From positions 1-64,000 of the forward strand of contig CAWGFK010000043.1 in the NCBI GenBank assembly GCA_963821735.1: DNA of 64,000 nt. Reading direction: 5' to 3'. The translations under genes and the position numbers were made by a program. This DNA comes from Laspinema sp963821735. Its GTDB lineage: Bacteria; Cyanobacteriota; Cyanobacteriia; Cyanobacteriales; Laspinemataceae. The notes beneath the pieces are model-generated. The model was not told the origin of the DNA. It ran no database searches and saw only the letters and a list, made by a program, of their open reading frames with translations. This document shows, one piece after another, positions 54,847-64,000 of the stretch (its first letter is position 1; every line of letters begins with the position of its first letter).

Positions 54847-55362
54847 TCAAAAATCTAGCCCTTGACAGTCATCTAAGCGAGATGTCAAATTTCCGGCCCA
54901 TCCGACTCCTAAGCCCTCTTCGGTGTAGAATGGCTTTGCTGGTAAATGTCCTGCCGGTGCGCTTAAATCAAAGATGAGATCAGCATAATTGCGCCATTCT
55001 ATTCCCCCTAAGACTGTCCATCCCACAGTTTGGGCAAATTGGGCATAATCCTGCTGTTTTTGCTGCCAAATCTGGGACTGAATCGTGAATCCAAAGTGAC
55101 CCTCGCTAGAGTCCATCCACAGGCGATCGATGAGACACAAATCGGCACAGGGAAGGTTCAAACTATCGTCTTCTGTGAGATAATCCAGACGGGTCAGCCA
55201 TTGAGCATCTGTTTTGGAGAGTTCCCCTGCAACTCGCAAGGTTTGGGCAATTTCTAACAGAATGCGCCCGGTTTCGCGATCGCCACGTTCCCATTCTCCC
55301 GCGTTTAAAAATTCCCGCAGTTGCATATAATTGACGGTCCCAATCATCAGAGAATCTGGCAT
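54847..55362 (-). CDS. GUN4-domain protein
   Basis: A protein of the GUN4 family, which binds porphyrins and activates Mg-chelatase in chlorophyll synthesis. LREFLNAGEWERGDRETG then LPCADLCLIDRLWMDSSEG and GHFGFTIQSQIW match the domain. It lacks the additional N-terminal domain of full-length Gun4, so it may be a paralogue. ATG 55362 was chosen; the frame is open 33 codons further with non-family residues. It is divergent from priA. Confidence 0.85.
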   Translation of the reverse strand: MPDSLMIGTVNYMQLREFLNAGEWERGDRETGRILLEIAQTLRVAGELSKTDAQWLTRLDYLTEDDSLNLPCADLCLIDRLWMDSSEGHFGFTIQSQIWQQKQQDYAQFAQTVGWTVLGGIEWRNYADLIFDLSAPAGHLPAKPFYTEEGLGVGWAGNLTSRLDDCQGLDF

Positions 55363-55552
55363 TGTTATCCGGCAATGGGGAGAGGCAATGGACAGCACAG
55401 CATTAGGGGAGAGAAACAGCAGGGGACGGGTTGATTCATGATTTAAACGACAACAGAACAAGGTTCAGGGGAAGGGATGAGATTTGGCAATAGACTTGGG
55501 GTGTTTATTATCATACAATGAAACGAATGGGTAGCATAACTGGTGTGAGTCA

Positions 55553-58132
55553 ATGATGCAATACGATATCCCCTGGGAAGATTTATCGCCGATCGCCCGC
55601 CTGGTTGCGGAACCGGGGGGCGGTTATGATGCGATCGGGGAGACACCAGGGACAAACCGGGAATCACAAGGGTCTTGGATCGAGGTGTTGGTGGACTCTC
55701 CCGCTTCTGAGACGCCTCTGGATGAAGAACCCCTAAAATTATTTACCTATCGAGTACCACCGGAGTTAACGGTACAACCGGGGGATATTCTCAGTGTATC
55801 CTTTGGATCGCAACAGTTAGGGGCGATCGCCATCCGATTTACGGATCAATTACCCGCAGATTTGCCTCTCCATAAGGTTAAAGAAATTGAAGATGTGGTG
55901 GTTTCTGGGTTTTTTGCCCGAAACTATTGGCAACTGCTGGAACGGGTAGCAGATTACTATTATACTCCCTTAGTGCGAGTGATTCGCGCTGCGATGCCTC
56001 CGGGATTATTTGCGCGATCGCAACACCGAATCCGCCTCACCGCGCAAGTTCCAGCAGGTGGAAAAGAGTTTCTAAAAACCATTTCTGCCCAAAAAATCCT
56101 GGAATTGTTGCAATCTTCAGACACGGGAAATTATACCTTACAATATATTCGCAGTAAAGTTAAACCGGGAGCAAATTCGGGGTTAAAGGAGTTAAAAAAA
56201 CGCGGGTGGGTGGAAAGTTACTATGAGGCAGGCAGTCGTCCTGCGCCGAAATTGCAACAAGCGGTTACCCTGATTACCAGTTCTTTTCCCCCAGATTTGA
56301 GCAAGCGCCAGGGAGAAGTGTTACAAGTGCTCAGGCGTCGGGGTGGGGAACTGTGGATGGCGGAGTTGCTGAAAATCTGTCAGACAAGTTCGGGGGTGGT
56401 GAAAAAGTTAGTGGAAAAAGGGTGCGTGGAAATCTACGATCGCGAAGCATTGCGATCGCCCACGCAACCTAACCAAACTCCTGATGCGCCTAAAGTTTTG
56501 AATTCCTATCAGCAACAGGCATTAGATGGGATTAATCAGATCGACGGATATGCCCGAGTGTTGCTGCATGGGGTGACAGGTTCGGGAAAAACTGAGGTTT
56601 ATTTACAGGCGATCGCCCGGATTTTAGCACAAGGAAAATCAGCGATTGTGCTAGTTCCGGAAATTGGTTTAACGCCGCAACTGTGCGATCGCTTTCAAGC
56701 GAGATTTGGGGATAAAGTGGTGGTTTATCACAGTGCGCTATCCCAGGGTGAACGGTACGATACTTGGCGACAAATGCTCACAGACACCCCCCAAATTGCG
56801 ATCGGAACGCGATCGGCCATTTTCGCACCTTTACCCAACCTGGGTTTAATTATCCTCGATGAAGAATACGACGATAGTTACAAACAAGACCACCCTGCAC
56901 CTACTTATCATGCCCGAACTGTCGCCCAATGGCGGGCGGAATTATCCAATTGTCCCCTAATTCTCGGTTCTGCCACCCCTTCTTTAGAAACTTGGGTAGA
57001 GATTGCGCGTAATCCCACCGAGGGCGATCGCACCCATTATCTGCGCTTACCCGAACGCATCGAATCTCGACCCATGCCTCCGGTGGAAGTTGTGGATATG
57101 CGCCAGGAATTACGCAAAGGAAACCGTTCCCTATTTAGCGAATCCCTGCAACAAGAGTTAAGTACCCTCCGAGAAACCGGACGACAAGGGATATTATTTA
57201 TCCATCGCCGGGGACATAGTACCTTTGTTTCTTGTCGCAGTTGCGGGTATGTCATGGAATGTCCCCATTGCGATGTTTCCCTGTCCTATCATCAATTTCA
57301 AGAAGGCGGCACCGAATTTCTGCGCTGTCATTATTGCAGTTATACCACTCATCCCCCGGAACGCTGTCCCGACTGTGATTCTCCCTATTTTCGGCGCTTC
57401 GGCAGTGGCACTCAGCGGGTGATGCAGGAATTGGCGAGGCAGTTTCCCGAGTTGCGCGTGATTCGCTTTGATAGTGATACCACTCGCACGAAAGACGCAC
57501 ATCGGATATTATTGTCGCAGTTTGCCACAGGGGAAGCAGATATTTTGCTGGGAACCCAAATGCTGACGAAAGGGTTAGATTTACCGCAAGTCACGTTAGT
57601 TGGGGTGGTGGCAGCGGATGGGTTATTAAATTTAGCCGATTTTAGAGCATCGGAACGTGCCTTTCAAATGTTAACTCAAGTGGCGGGTCGTGCGGGTCGA
57701 GGGGATGAACCGGGACGGGCGATTTTACAAACCTATTCCCCGGAACATCCGGTGATTCAGGCGGTGCGAAATCAGGAGTATAACAGTTTTATCGAACAGG
57801 AGTTGGAACAGCGAGAGGCGTTGAGTTATCCGCCTTATGGACGGTTGATTTTGTTAAGAATTTCGGGGAGGGATGATTGGACGGTGGAGGATACTGCGGT
57901 AGATTTAGCGCAGGTTTTGGGGGGACCGGATGCCTATCTGACCCGAGGATATGATTTGTTGGGACCGGCACCGGCACCGATTTTACGGGTTGCCGATCGC
58001 TATCGGTGGCAAATCCTACTGAAGTTTCCGCCTAATATTCGGGTAGAGTTGCCGATGTTGGAGGAGTTGCGATCGCGCTGTCCCCGAGACATTAGTTTGG
58101 CGATCGATGTCGATCCCTTAAATCTAAATTAA
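55553..58132 (+). CDS. priA: Primosomal helicase PriA
   Basis: Restarts stalled replication forks. Residues 40-240 are the DNA-binding domain; then a DEAH-type helicase with Walker A LLHGVTGSGKTEVYLQA, a motif-II LIILDEEYDDSYKQD, and motif III GSATPSLETW. Four zinc pairs follow (CRSCGYVMECPHC, CHYC, CPDC), then motifs V-VI (GTQMLTKGLDLP, QVAGRAGRGDEPGRA). Motif II is DEEY where most PriA have DEEH. Length 859, at the long end because of a cyanobacterial N-terminal extension. All other motifs intact. Confidence 0.95.
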   Translation: MMQYDIPWEDLSPIARLVAEPGGGYDAIGETPGTNRESQGSWIEVLVDSPASETPLDEEPLKLFTYRVPPELTVQPGDILSVSFGSQQLGAIAIRFTDQLPADLPLHKVKEIEDVVVSGFFARNYWQLLERVADYYYTPLVRVIRAAMPPGLFARSQHRIRLTAQVPAGGKEFLKTISAQKILELLQSSDTGNYTLQYIRSKVKPGANSGLKELKKRGWVESYYEAGSRPAPKLQQAVTLITSSFPPDLSKRQGEVLQVLRRRGGELWMAELLKICQTSSGVVKKLVEKGCVEIYDREALRSPTQPNQTPDAPKVLNSYQQQALDGINQIDGYARVLLHGVTGSGKTEVYLQAIARILAQGKSAIVLVPEIGLTPQLCDRFQARFGDKVVVYHSALSQGERYDTWRQMLTDTPQIAIGTRSAIFAPLPNLGLIILDEEYDDSYKQDHPAPTYHARTVAQWRAELSNCPLILGSATPSLETWVEIARNPTEGDRTHYLRLPERIESRPMPPVEVVDMRQELRKGNRSLFSESLQQELSTLRETGRQGILFIHRRGHSTFVSCRSCGYVMECPHCDVSLSYHQFQEGGTEFLRCHYCSYTTHPPERCPDCDSPYFRRFGSGTQRVMQELARQFPELRVIRFDSDTTRTKDAHRILLSQFATGEADILLGTQMLTKGLDLPQVTLVGVVAADGLLNLADFRASERAFQMLTQVAGRAGRGDEPGRAILQTYSPEHPVIQAVRNQEYNSFIEQELEQREALSYPPYGRLILLRISGRDDWTVEDTAVDLAQVLGGPDAYLTRGYDLLGPAPAPILRVADRYRWQILLKFPPNIRVELPMLEELRSRCPRDISLAIDVDPLNLN

Positions 58133-58205
58133 CGACTGAAGTCGTTACTACTAAGGCGATCGCAAAATATAAATCCTCCAACCGTTAAACTGAAAGAAAG
58201 GTATA

Positions 58206-58259
58206 TGTAGGGGCGCAATGTGCAGGCCCTCCGGAGGGCCTGCACATTGCGCCCCTACA
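58206..58259. repeat. GTAGGGGCGCAATG palindrome, free-standing
   Basis: TGTAGGGGCGCAATGTGCAG then CCCTCCGGAGGG and the complementary arm form a near-perfect palindrome. It lies after priA, between two family E palindromes (58130-58152 and 58341-58365). Confidence 0.8.
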
Positions 58260-58369
58260 TTGACGGCGCTACTCCGTTGATCCGTCACTACGAACGAACG
58301 TTTTGGAGATTTTATTTTTTGGAGTTCCCTAACAGGAGGAAACGACTGAAGTCGTTACTACTAACAGTG

Positions 58370-59386
58370 TTAGCGAGTGGGAACTGCGGGTCGGCGATTA
58401 CGACGCCAGAGATTTGCTAGACCCGCTAAACCGATCAGTCCCGGTAACCCTAACAGTCCCCAATTCGCCGTGCGATCGCGGGTTCGGACCGTTTGAGTCG
58501 CTGAACGGGTTGTCCCTGGGGTCGTCGTTGTTTCTGTATCGGTACGCTCGATAATGGTGGTAGTACCTGGTGTGGTTGTTGTATTCGGTGTCGTTCTAGG
58601 CGGTGTCGTGGGACGCGGGGTCGTCGTCGCCGGAGGTACAATCAATGTATCTTCGGGAGTTGCGCCGGGAGTTGTACCGGGAGTTGTTGTTGTACCTGGA
58701 TCGGTCAGATTTGGACTGGTAGTAGCATCCGGAGTCGTACCTGGAGACATCATTCCTGGACTGGTAGTATCCGGAGTCGTACTTGGAGACATCATCCCTG
58801 GAGTCGTACCTGGAGTCATCATCCTTGGACTGGTAGTATCCGGAGTCGTACCCGGAGTCGTCCCGGGAGTTGTCTCGGGAGACATCATCCCTGGACTGGT
58901 TGTACCCGGAGTGGTTGTCCCTGGAGACAGATTCGGAGTTGTACCCGGAGTGGTTGTCCCCGGGGTTGTCCCTGGGGTTAGAGTGCCATCGGGTTGAGTT
59001 GGATTTAACTCCAAAGTGCCAGGAGTTGGGGTGGCATCCGGTTCTGTGGTATAAGGGTCTGTGGTATAAGGGTCTGCGGCATCCGGTTCTGTGGTATAAG
59101 GGTCTGTGGTATAAGGGTCTGTTGTCCCTTCGGGAACCGTTGTTTCGGGGGTGGTTACTCCCTCTGGGTCCGTGGTATAAGGGTCAGGATTGGTATAATA
59201 AGGGTCGGTGTTCTCCAAATCGGTGGTTCCCTCGGGATCAGTCCCGGCAGGTGCGGTGGGGGAAGTCGTTCCCATGCCATCGGGTGAGGTTTGAGCAAAA
59301 CCGGGGAGATTGAATAAAGGTACGGTGACTACACTCAAGGTACAGGCACTTGCCAAAACTATTTTAGAGAGATTAACAGATTGCAT
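58370..59386 (-). CDS. Secreted Thr/Pro-rich repeat protein with WGxxG-type end
   Basis: A 338-residue protein with a signal peptide (VLASACTLSVVTVPLFNLPG, cleavage near GFAQ). Most of it is low complexity: DPYTTDPYTT repeats (about 45-110), then SPGTTTPGTTSPGMMSP-like repeats (about 130-270). The end is WGLLGLPGLIGLAGLANLWR followed by RNRR, a WGxxGLxGLxGL signal like those of cyanobacterial WGxxGxxG-CTERM proteins. It is presumably exported and perhaps anchored or sorted. A cell-surface or sheath role is inference. The repeats likely vary between strains. Confidence 0.78.
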   Translation of the reverse strand: MQSVNLSKIVLASACTLSVVTVPLFNLPGFAQTSPDGMGTTSPTAPAGTDPEGTTDLENTDPYYTNPDPYTTDPEGVTTPETTVPEGTTDPYTTDPYTTEPDAADPYTTDPYTTEPDATPTPGTLELNPTQPDGTLTPGTTPGTTTPGTTPNLSPGTTTPGTTSPGMMSPETTPGTTPGTTPDTTSPRMMTPGTTPGMMSPSTTPDTTSPGMMSPGTTPDATTSPNLTDPGTTTTPGTTPGATPEDTLIVPPATTTPRPTTPPRTTPNTTTTPGTTTIIERTDTETTTTPGTTRSATQTVRTRDRTANWGLLGLPGLIGLAGLANLWRRNRRPAVPTR

Positions 59387-59800
59387 GGTTATGTTTTGTT
59401 GAGATTGACTAATAACTTAGGGTTGCTTGTTAATTGGACTAAGAACCCGTTCTCATTCCGGGGGATGCACCCCTAAAAATAAAAGTTGGAGACTGGGGAA
59501 TCTAAGGAGTGAAAACTGGGTTAGTCCTGTTTTAGAGTAAGAGATGAAAGGAGGGGTTGCCAATCCTCTGTAGGCATAGTTTGATCCAGGGGATAACTGA
59601 AGATGGAGGAATTAGAAGAGTCCGAGGATTTTTTTCAGAAATCCCCGGGAGAATTCAGGTGCTAGGATTGCGCCGATCGCCTAAATATTTCAGTCAGTTA
59701 GAATTGGTTTGGTGATGAGGACAGTTGACCTCTTCCTCTGGATAGATTTAGCTTGAATCCCCAGGATGAAAAATGTCGGGGGGGAAATTGAGGGGGAGTT
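59387..59800. other. Intergenic region, nothing recognisable
   Basis: The region lies between two minus-strand genes and should hold the promoter of the Thr/Pro-rich protein. I see no hairpin of note, gene or dispersed repeat. Confidence 0.4.
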
Positions 59801-61117
59801 TCAATGAGGCGATCGCCAGCGATTTAATCCCATCCAACTGACTCCGGCAAATAGCATTCCCAGAAAAATACTCCCGAAAAATACTAATCCATAATTTAAT
59901 CCCATCTGAGTTGGGGTGAATTTACCGGGGGATTCCGGTGGCGATAATTGGGAGATTGTCTGAGTTAGAGAAAGGGTTGATGCTGTGGTTGTGCTGACTC
60001 CGATCGCAGCGGAGGCGATCGCATTTTCTAACCGGCGATCGTGTTCTTCCTTTTGAGCGCGGTTTAGCATTGCTGTTATGTCTTGTAGAGATTGTTCTCG
60101 ACCCTGCAATCCCATTTTAAATTCCCGCCATTGTTGTTCAAGTTCCGCTTGATATTGGGGAGCGATATAATCTCTAAATTCAACCCAAACTTTTAAGTCA
60201 CTGGTGGCCATTTCATCCTTGAGTTGCTCTTGAATCCGCTGCAACCGTTTCTCATACTCTCTTAAATGGGTACTTAGCGCATGGCGTTGGGTTTCTAATC
60301 CTGCTACTCCAGCGCGATGTTGCGCTAAAATTAGGAGAGTTTGAGACCATTGGGATTGAAGATTAGACAAACTTTGAAGCATCCCCGGGGACGATGGCAT
60401 CAGTTCGGGGAGTTCAGGTAAAATTGCGCCAGTTCTGGAAATACCTTGGTTTTCCAAGGCGGTTTGAATGAGTTGGCTGTTTCGATAAGCTGACCCAATT
60501 TGATGGCGATGCAAAAATAACCACAACCACTCGGAATATAAGTCGGCGACTCGCTTCAAAGCGGATTTTGAGGGGCAAATACAAATCATAATTGCTTCAA
60601 TTTCTGGGTCATGATTCTTCCAATTTTGAGAAGATTTTCGGACTTCAAATAATGAACAATTTAGCAATTTACTGGGATGAAAAGCCGGAACAGATTTAGA
60701 TGGATAAAACCCTTGATAGGCGGCGTGAGCGGCTTGAAAATGAGCGGAATCTGAGCGACTGTTGACATAGCCTAAAATTAGCCAAGTTTTGCCCAAATTG
60801 GCAGAAATATCCAGGGTTTGGCGAAAGCGAGATAAGAGGGTGATATCGCAGGTTTCGTCAGAATGAGGCATCAATGCCACCATCAGACTTTGGGTATCTC
60901 CCATGCCATAGCGCAGGTAAAATCCTTGTCCGTCCGGGTTGCGAAACAGATAATCCCGATCGCCGGGTTGATTGGCCTCGGGATGAATTTGCAGGCGATC
61001 GCGTAATGCATCCCACTGTTGCTCATTTCCCCCCTCAGCACCGGGAACCTGTCGGTCATAAGCAAATAGAAATAGCTGAGGGTAACTTAAATAAGTTTGC
61101 ACGACAACCTGACCCAA
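59801..61117 (-). CDS. Tail-anchored coiled-coil protein of unknown function
   Basis: A 438-residue protein. Residues 1-230 are globular and cysteine-poor, without motifs (opening GQVVVQTYLSYPQLFLFAYD). Residues 245-375 are largely coiled coil (LSTHLREYEKRLQRIQEQL). A single membrane helix lies near the C-terminus (YGLVFFGSIFLGMLFAGVSW). It thus looks tail-anchored, with most of it in the cytoplasm. The family was not recognised. It is monocistronic. Confidence 0.7.
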   Translation of the reverse strand: MGQVVVQTYLSYPQLFLFAYDRQVPGAEGGNEQQWDALRDRLQIHPEANQPGDRDYLFRNPDGQGFYLRYGMGDTQSLMVALMPHSDETCDITLLSRFRQTLDISANLGKTWLILGYVNSRSDSAHFQAAHAAYQGFYPSKSVPAFHPSKLLNCSLFEVRKSSQNWKNHDPEIEAIMICICPSKSALKRVADLYSEWLWLFLHRHQIGSAYRNSQLIQTALENQGISRTGAILPELPELMPSSPGMLQSLSNLQSQWSQTLLILAQHRAGVAGLETQRHALSTHLREYEKRLQRIQEQLKDEMATSDLKVWVEFRDYIAPQYQAELEQQWREFKMGLQGREQSLQDITAMLNRAQKEEHDRRLENAIASAAIGVSTTTASTLSLTQTISQLSPPESPGKFTPTQMGLNYGLVFFGSIFLGMLFAGVSWMGLNRWRSPH

Positions 61118-61729
61118 ATATTCACATAAATCCTAAGTAATTTTAGCATGAGCTTGACAAAATTACTATTAACTATTATTAATTCAAAAAACTCTAAGTC
61201 AGGTTATATTCTGGCGAAAATCATTGATATTCATGCCTAAAAAGGATGAGCCTGCGTCAGTTTTCGGCAGAATTTGTCCAGGTAACTGCTGCAAATCTTC
61301 TAGGGGTTTACCCAGTGATTTACCTACATTGTTGTCTATAGGAGCATCTGGAAAAGCCCCTCATTCTAGTGAGCCAGATGTTAGTGTTCCTTGTACAGGC
61401 TGTTGCAATCCTTCACTCCTATCTTGAAGGCGATGAGTACCTCATGAGTCGAGTGGGTCTAATTGGAGTTGGAAACCGGGGTTCTTGACAAAATTTCTGC
61501 TCATGAGTAAGTTTCTTGAGAGTCAAAACCCTGATTTCTTCTGTATGGGATCTAAAACTATACCGGAGTCGTAGGCGGGTTGAGTGGCAAGTCTAGCTTT
61601 TGCTGTCTATGCTAAAATCATAAGTCAACACCCCAGAAAAATTAGGTCGTATATAATTGACCTGATCCCAAACTGGCGATTCACCTGATGCCCTGGGTTC
61701 CATCATTCACCATTGACTAGAAGAACTTG
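61118..61729. other. Intergenic region upstream of the histidine kinase
   Basis: A 67-codon open stretch (61224-61427, plus) has several cysteines but no family likeness or clear ribosome binding site, so it is not called. No RNA gene was seen. The kinase promoter should be here. Confidence 0.4.
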
Positions 61730-64000
61730 ATGAAACGCCCTATCCGGATTGATACGCTTCAATGGTTTATTGGCATTTATCTTGCCATCCGGGGAACATT
61801 GATGCTGATGTTGCCACATAAGGTCGCCAGCGATATTTTTGCCCCTTTTCAACCTTATGTGACCGGGTTAGGCGCGGTGCAAGTGATGGTAGGCGCTGCA
61901 TTGATTGTAGTGGCGACCCTGCTACCCCTGCGGTGGAGTATCCTCGGCGCTCATCTGATGGCGGGGGTGGTGTTGTTCCAGATTGGCATCGGATATGCCT
62001 CTGGGGGCAAGTTGATGGAGGTGGTGGGGGCGTTGAGCTTGGGATTGGCACTGGCAGTCGCCCCGTTTCTAGGCAATGAGGATGAGCGTAGAGATCGGCA
62101 GAGGGAGGCGAAGACTGGGGCGATCGACCTGTTTGCGGTGGCAATGGGATTGAGAATGGCGATCGAAGGGTTACTCTTCCTCGCCCTGTTGAATCCAGAA
62201 TTACAGGCATCCTTGTCCCCGGTGCTGCCTTCCTACCGGATACCCTACACCCTCTTCTATTTAGGGCTGGGCGTGAGTGTTGTCGGGGTTCAGCTTTACC
62301 CGAAAGTCCCTCGGTGGCTGTTTCAATTGGTGCATTTTTTCGCGGGTATCTTCCTTTGGACCTGGATTCTCGGGAGGGGGTTTTCGCTTTGGAATGGCGT
62401 GATCTCCTACGCCGGGTTGGGAACGGCTTTGGCTTTCCTGCCTTGGATTAGCAAGCGCCTGAACCGACTCGATCCTCATTCGTTACAAACCCGAGTTGCT
62501 GTCGCATCGATTGGCATCGTTACCTTACCCCTGGTTTCTTTAACCACCCTGGTGTCCCTCCCCCAAGAGCAAGCGACGATCGATCACTCTCTGACGGTCC
62601 AGCAGTCCCTGGCAGTTGCCCTCTCTCAGGATATCGCCACCTATATTAACCTGCACCGTTCCGCGATTATTGCTCTGGGGAATCAGCCCGGATTGGCTCA
62701 AATGGAGCCGGAACAACAGCAGGCTCTCCTCCAGGTGGTTCATAGGGCTTATCCTGATATTCAGGTGTTAAGTACCTTTAATGCCAATGGTCAGGAAATT
62801 GCCCGCAGCGATAATGGGCCCTGGGTCCCTCGATTCGGGAGATGGCCTCGTTTCAAGAGGTCCGCCTGACGGCTCGGCCTATTTTGAATTTCCAGGTGGG
62901 TAGAACCGTGAATCTGCCGGTGGCATTTTTTCTGGTACCCATCCAAAATTCTCAGGGAGAATTTGCAGGGGCTGTCGCGGGTTCGATCGCCTCATCACGG
63001 ATTACGGAACAACTGGGTCGGATGGCGGCAGATACGAATCTGAAAGCCTATCTAGTCGATACCAAAGGACGGGTAATTGCTCATCCTAATGTCGAGTTAG
63101 TCAATTCTTTTGCCAACTTCGCCCAAGTGCCTCCGGTGGCTGCCCTTTTGGAGAGTACCATTTCCTTGGGAAAACTCAGCTATTGGAATGGACCCACCCG
63201 AGAATTGGTCGGGTATGCCCGAGTCCCGGATTTTGGCTGGGGTGCGATCGTGGAACGTCCAGCGGATGAAGTTTTAGGGACGTTGAATGTTAGACGGGAG
63301 CGGGATTTTGCGGTGCTGTTGTCGGTGGCAACGGCTTCGGTGGCAGTCGGGGGGTTCCTCTCTCACCGCTTGACCCACCCCCTGAAAACCCTGGCATTTG
63401 CCGCACAAGAGTTAGGCAAGGGCAATTCCCAAGCACCTCTACCGACTAGCAATATTACGGAACTGGCAAATTTATCCTTGGTGTTTGGAACCATGCGCGA
63501 TCGCCTGGTTCGCCGCACTCACGAACGCGATCGCGCTGAGGCGGAGTTACGGCAAAGTGAGGCGAAATTTCGCCGTTTGGTGGAATCGAATATTATTGGG
63601 GCGATCGTGGTGGAAATTGAGGGCCCGGTACTCGAAGCCAATGATGAATTTCTTCAGATCATGGGCTATACTCGCGCTGATTTAGTCTCGGGTAAAATTC
63701 ATTGGCTCTCCATTGCTCCTCCCGAATATTTTGAGGGCGATCGCCGCCTCAGTCAGGAATTGCAAGAAACTGGAGCGTTCGCTCCTTTTGAAATGGAATG
63801 TATCCGCGCCGATGGTCGTCGGGTCCCGGTGTTACTGGGGGCGGCCCGGTTAGAAGAAACGGAGGATAAGGCGATCGCCTTTGTCCTGGATTTGACCGAT
63901 CGCAAACAAATGGAACGCGAGCGCGAACAACTCCTCAAGCGAGAACGAGCGGCTAGAGAAGATGCGGAATCGGCCAACCGAATTAAGGATGAATTTTTGG
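61730..64000 (+). CDS. Membrane sensor kinase with Cache and PAS domains (partial, frame broken by one base)
   Basis: The gene runs off the window. The first part (to 62869) has about seven membrane helices (LQWFIGIYLAIRGTLMLML onward, to residue about 290), then an extracytoplasmic dCache-like sensor (SLTVQQSLAVALSQDIATYI, VLSTFNANGQEIARS). A one-base loss in GGG at 62837-62839 breaks the frame; the other frame continues from 62840 with the rest of the Cache domain (AYLVDTKGRVIAHPNVEL), a membrane helix, a HAMP-like linker, PAS (EANDEFLQIMGYTRADL) and the start of HisKA (ESANRIKDEFL). Adding a G makes it continuous. Probably a histidine kinase. ATG 61730 starts the frame. Confidence 0.88.

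Noticed and set aside
58554..59313. Two long plus-strand open frames rich in Val/Gly and in Leu/Trp
   Set aside because: They are antisense shadows of the Thr/Pro-rich repeat gene on the minus strand, which has a signal peptide and a sorting-like end.
61224..61427. 67-codon Cys-containing open frame
   Set aside because: No recognised family, weak start context, no neighbour support.

Overview
This 64 kb window is chromosomal DNA of a cyanobacterium. The palindrome GCGATCGC (HIP1) occurs throughout, and several genes are photosynthetic or typically cyanobacterial: a PsbY photosystem II subunit, a cupredoxin, a GUN4-domain protein, a TIGR02652-type protein, a DUF3143/J-domain pair and a WGxxG-ended surface protein. 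The density of dispersed palindromes, Uma2 nucleases, toxin-antitoxin pairs and TPR-CHAT genes suggests a filamentous, Oscillatoriales-like genome; that placement is inference.

Layout. 1-9.8 kb: ferredoxin-MBL hydrolase, ST7-like TPR protein, RCK-linked ion channel, three Uma2 genes (two in tandem duplication), a decayed membrane protein and a lipoprotein, separated by dispersed repeats. 9.8-20.5 kb: an accessory zone with three antitoxin/toxin loci, a TPR-CHAT gene cut by two insertion sequences, a Phd/PIN toxin-antitoxin pair, a small coiled-coil gene cut by a third insertion sequence, and an MNT nucleotidyltransferase. 20.5-27.7 kb: a Uma2 gene, a three-gene GTPase operon (dynamin-like GTPase, DO-GTPase-like GTPase, membrane-anchored coiled-coil protein) and an Eco29kI-like GIY-YIG restriction-modification pair; this is the best candidate for a little-described conflict system. 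27.7-64 kb: mostly core genome, including dnaG, gcvT, a nucleoside hydrolase, rimI/lysA, the cdaA-uppS pair, ilvC, an amidase, a UbiA-like prenyltransferase, map, a cupredoxin, a gamma-carbonic-anhydrase-like protein, psbY, two histidine kinases (one running off the end), a cREC-repeat protein, GUN4-like and priA.

Two window-wide patterns matter. First, the gene ends carry several families of short palindromic or MITE-like repeats. Family A has 17-bp terminal inverted repeats and, in two of three copies, exact 10-bp target duplications. Second, at least nine reading frames, including dnaG, gcvT and map, are broken by what look like single-base changes in short homopolymer runs. This is more consistent with sequencing or assembly indels than with loss of so many core genes, so these genes are annotated across the shift and each site is given.

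Three insertions are resolved to the base or nearly so. Removing them restores an approximately 1,120-residue TPR-CHAT protein (after also correcting one C-run) and a 62-residue coiled-coil protein. No rRNA, tRNA, CRISPR array or prophage was seen.
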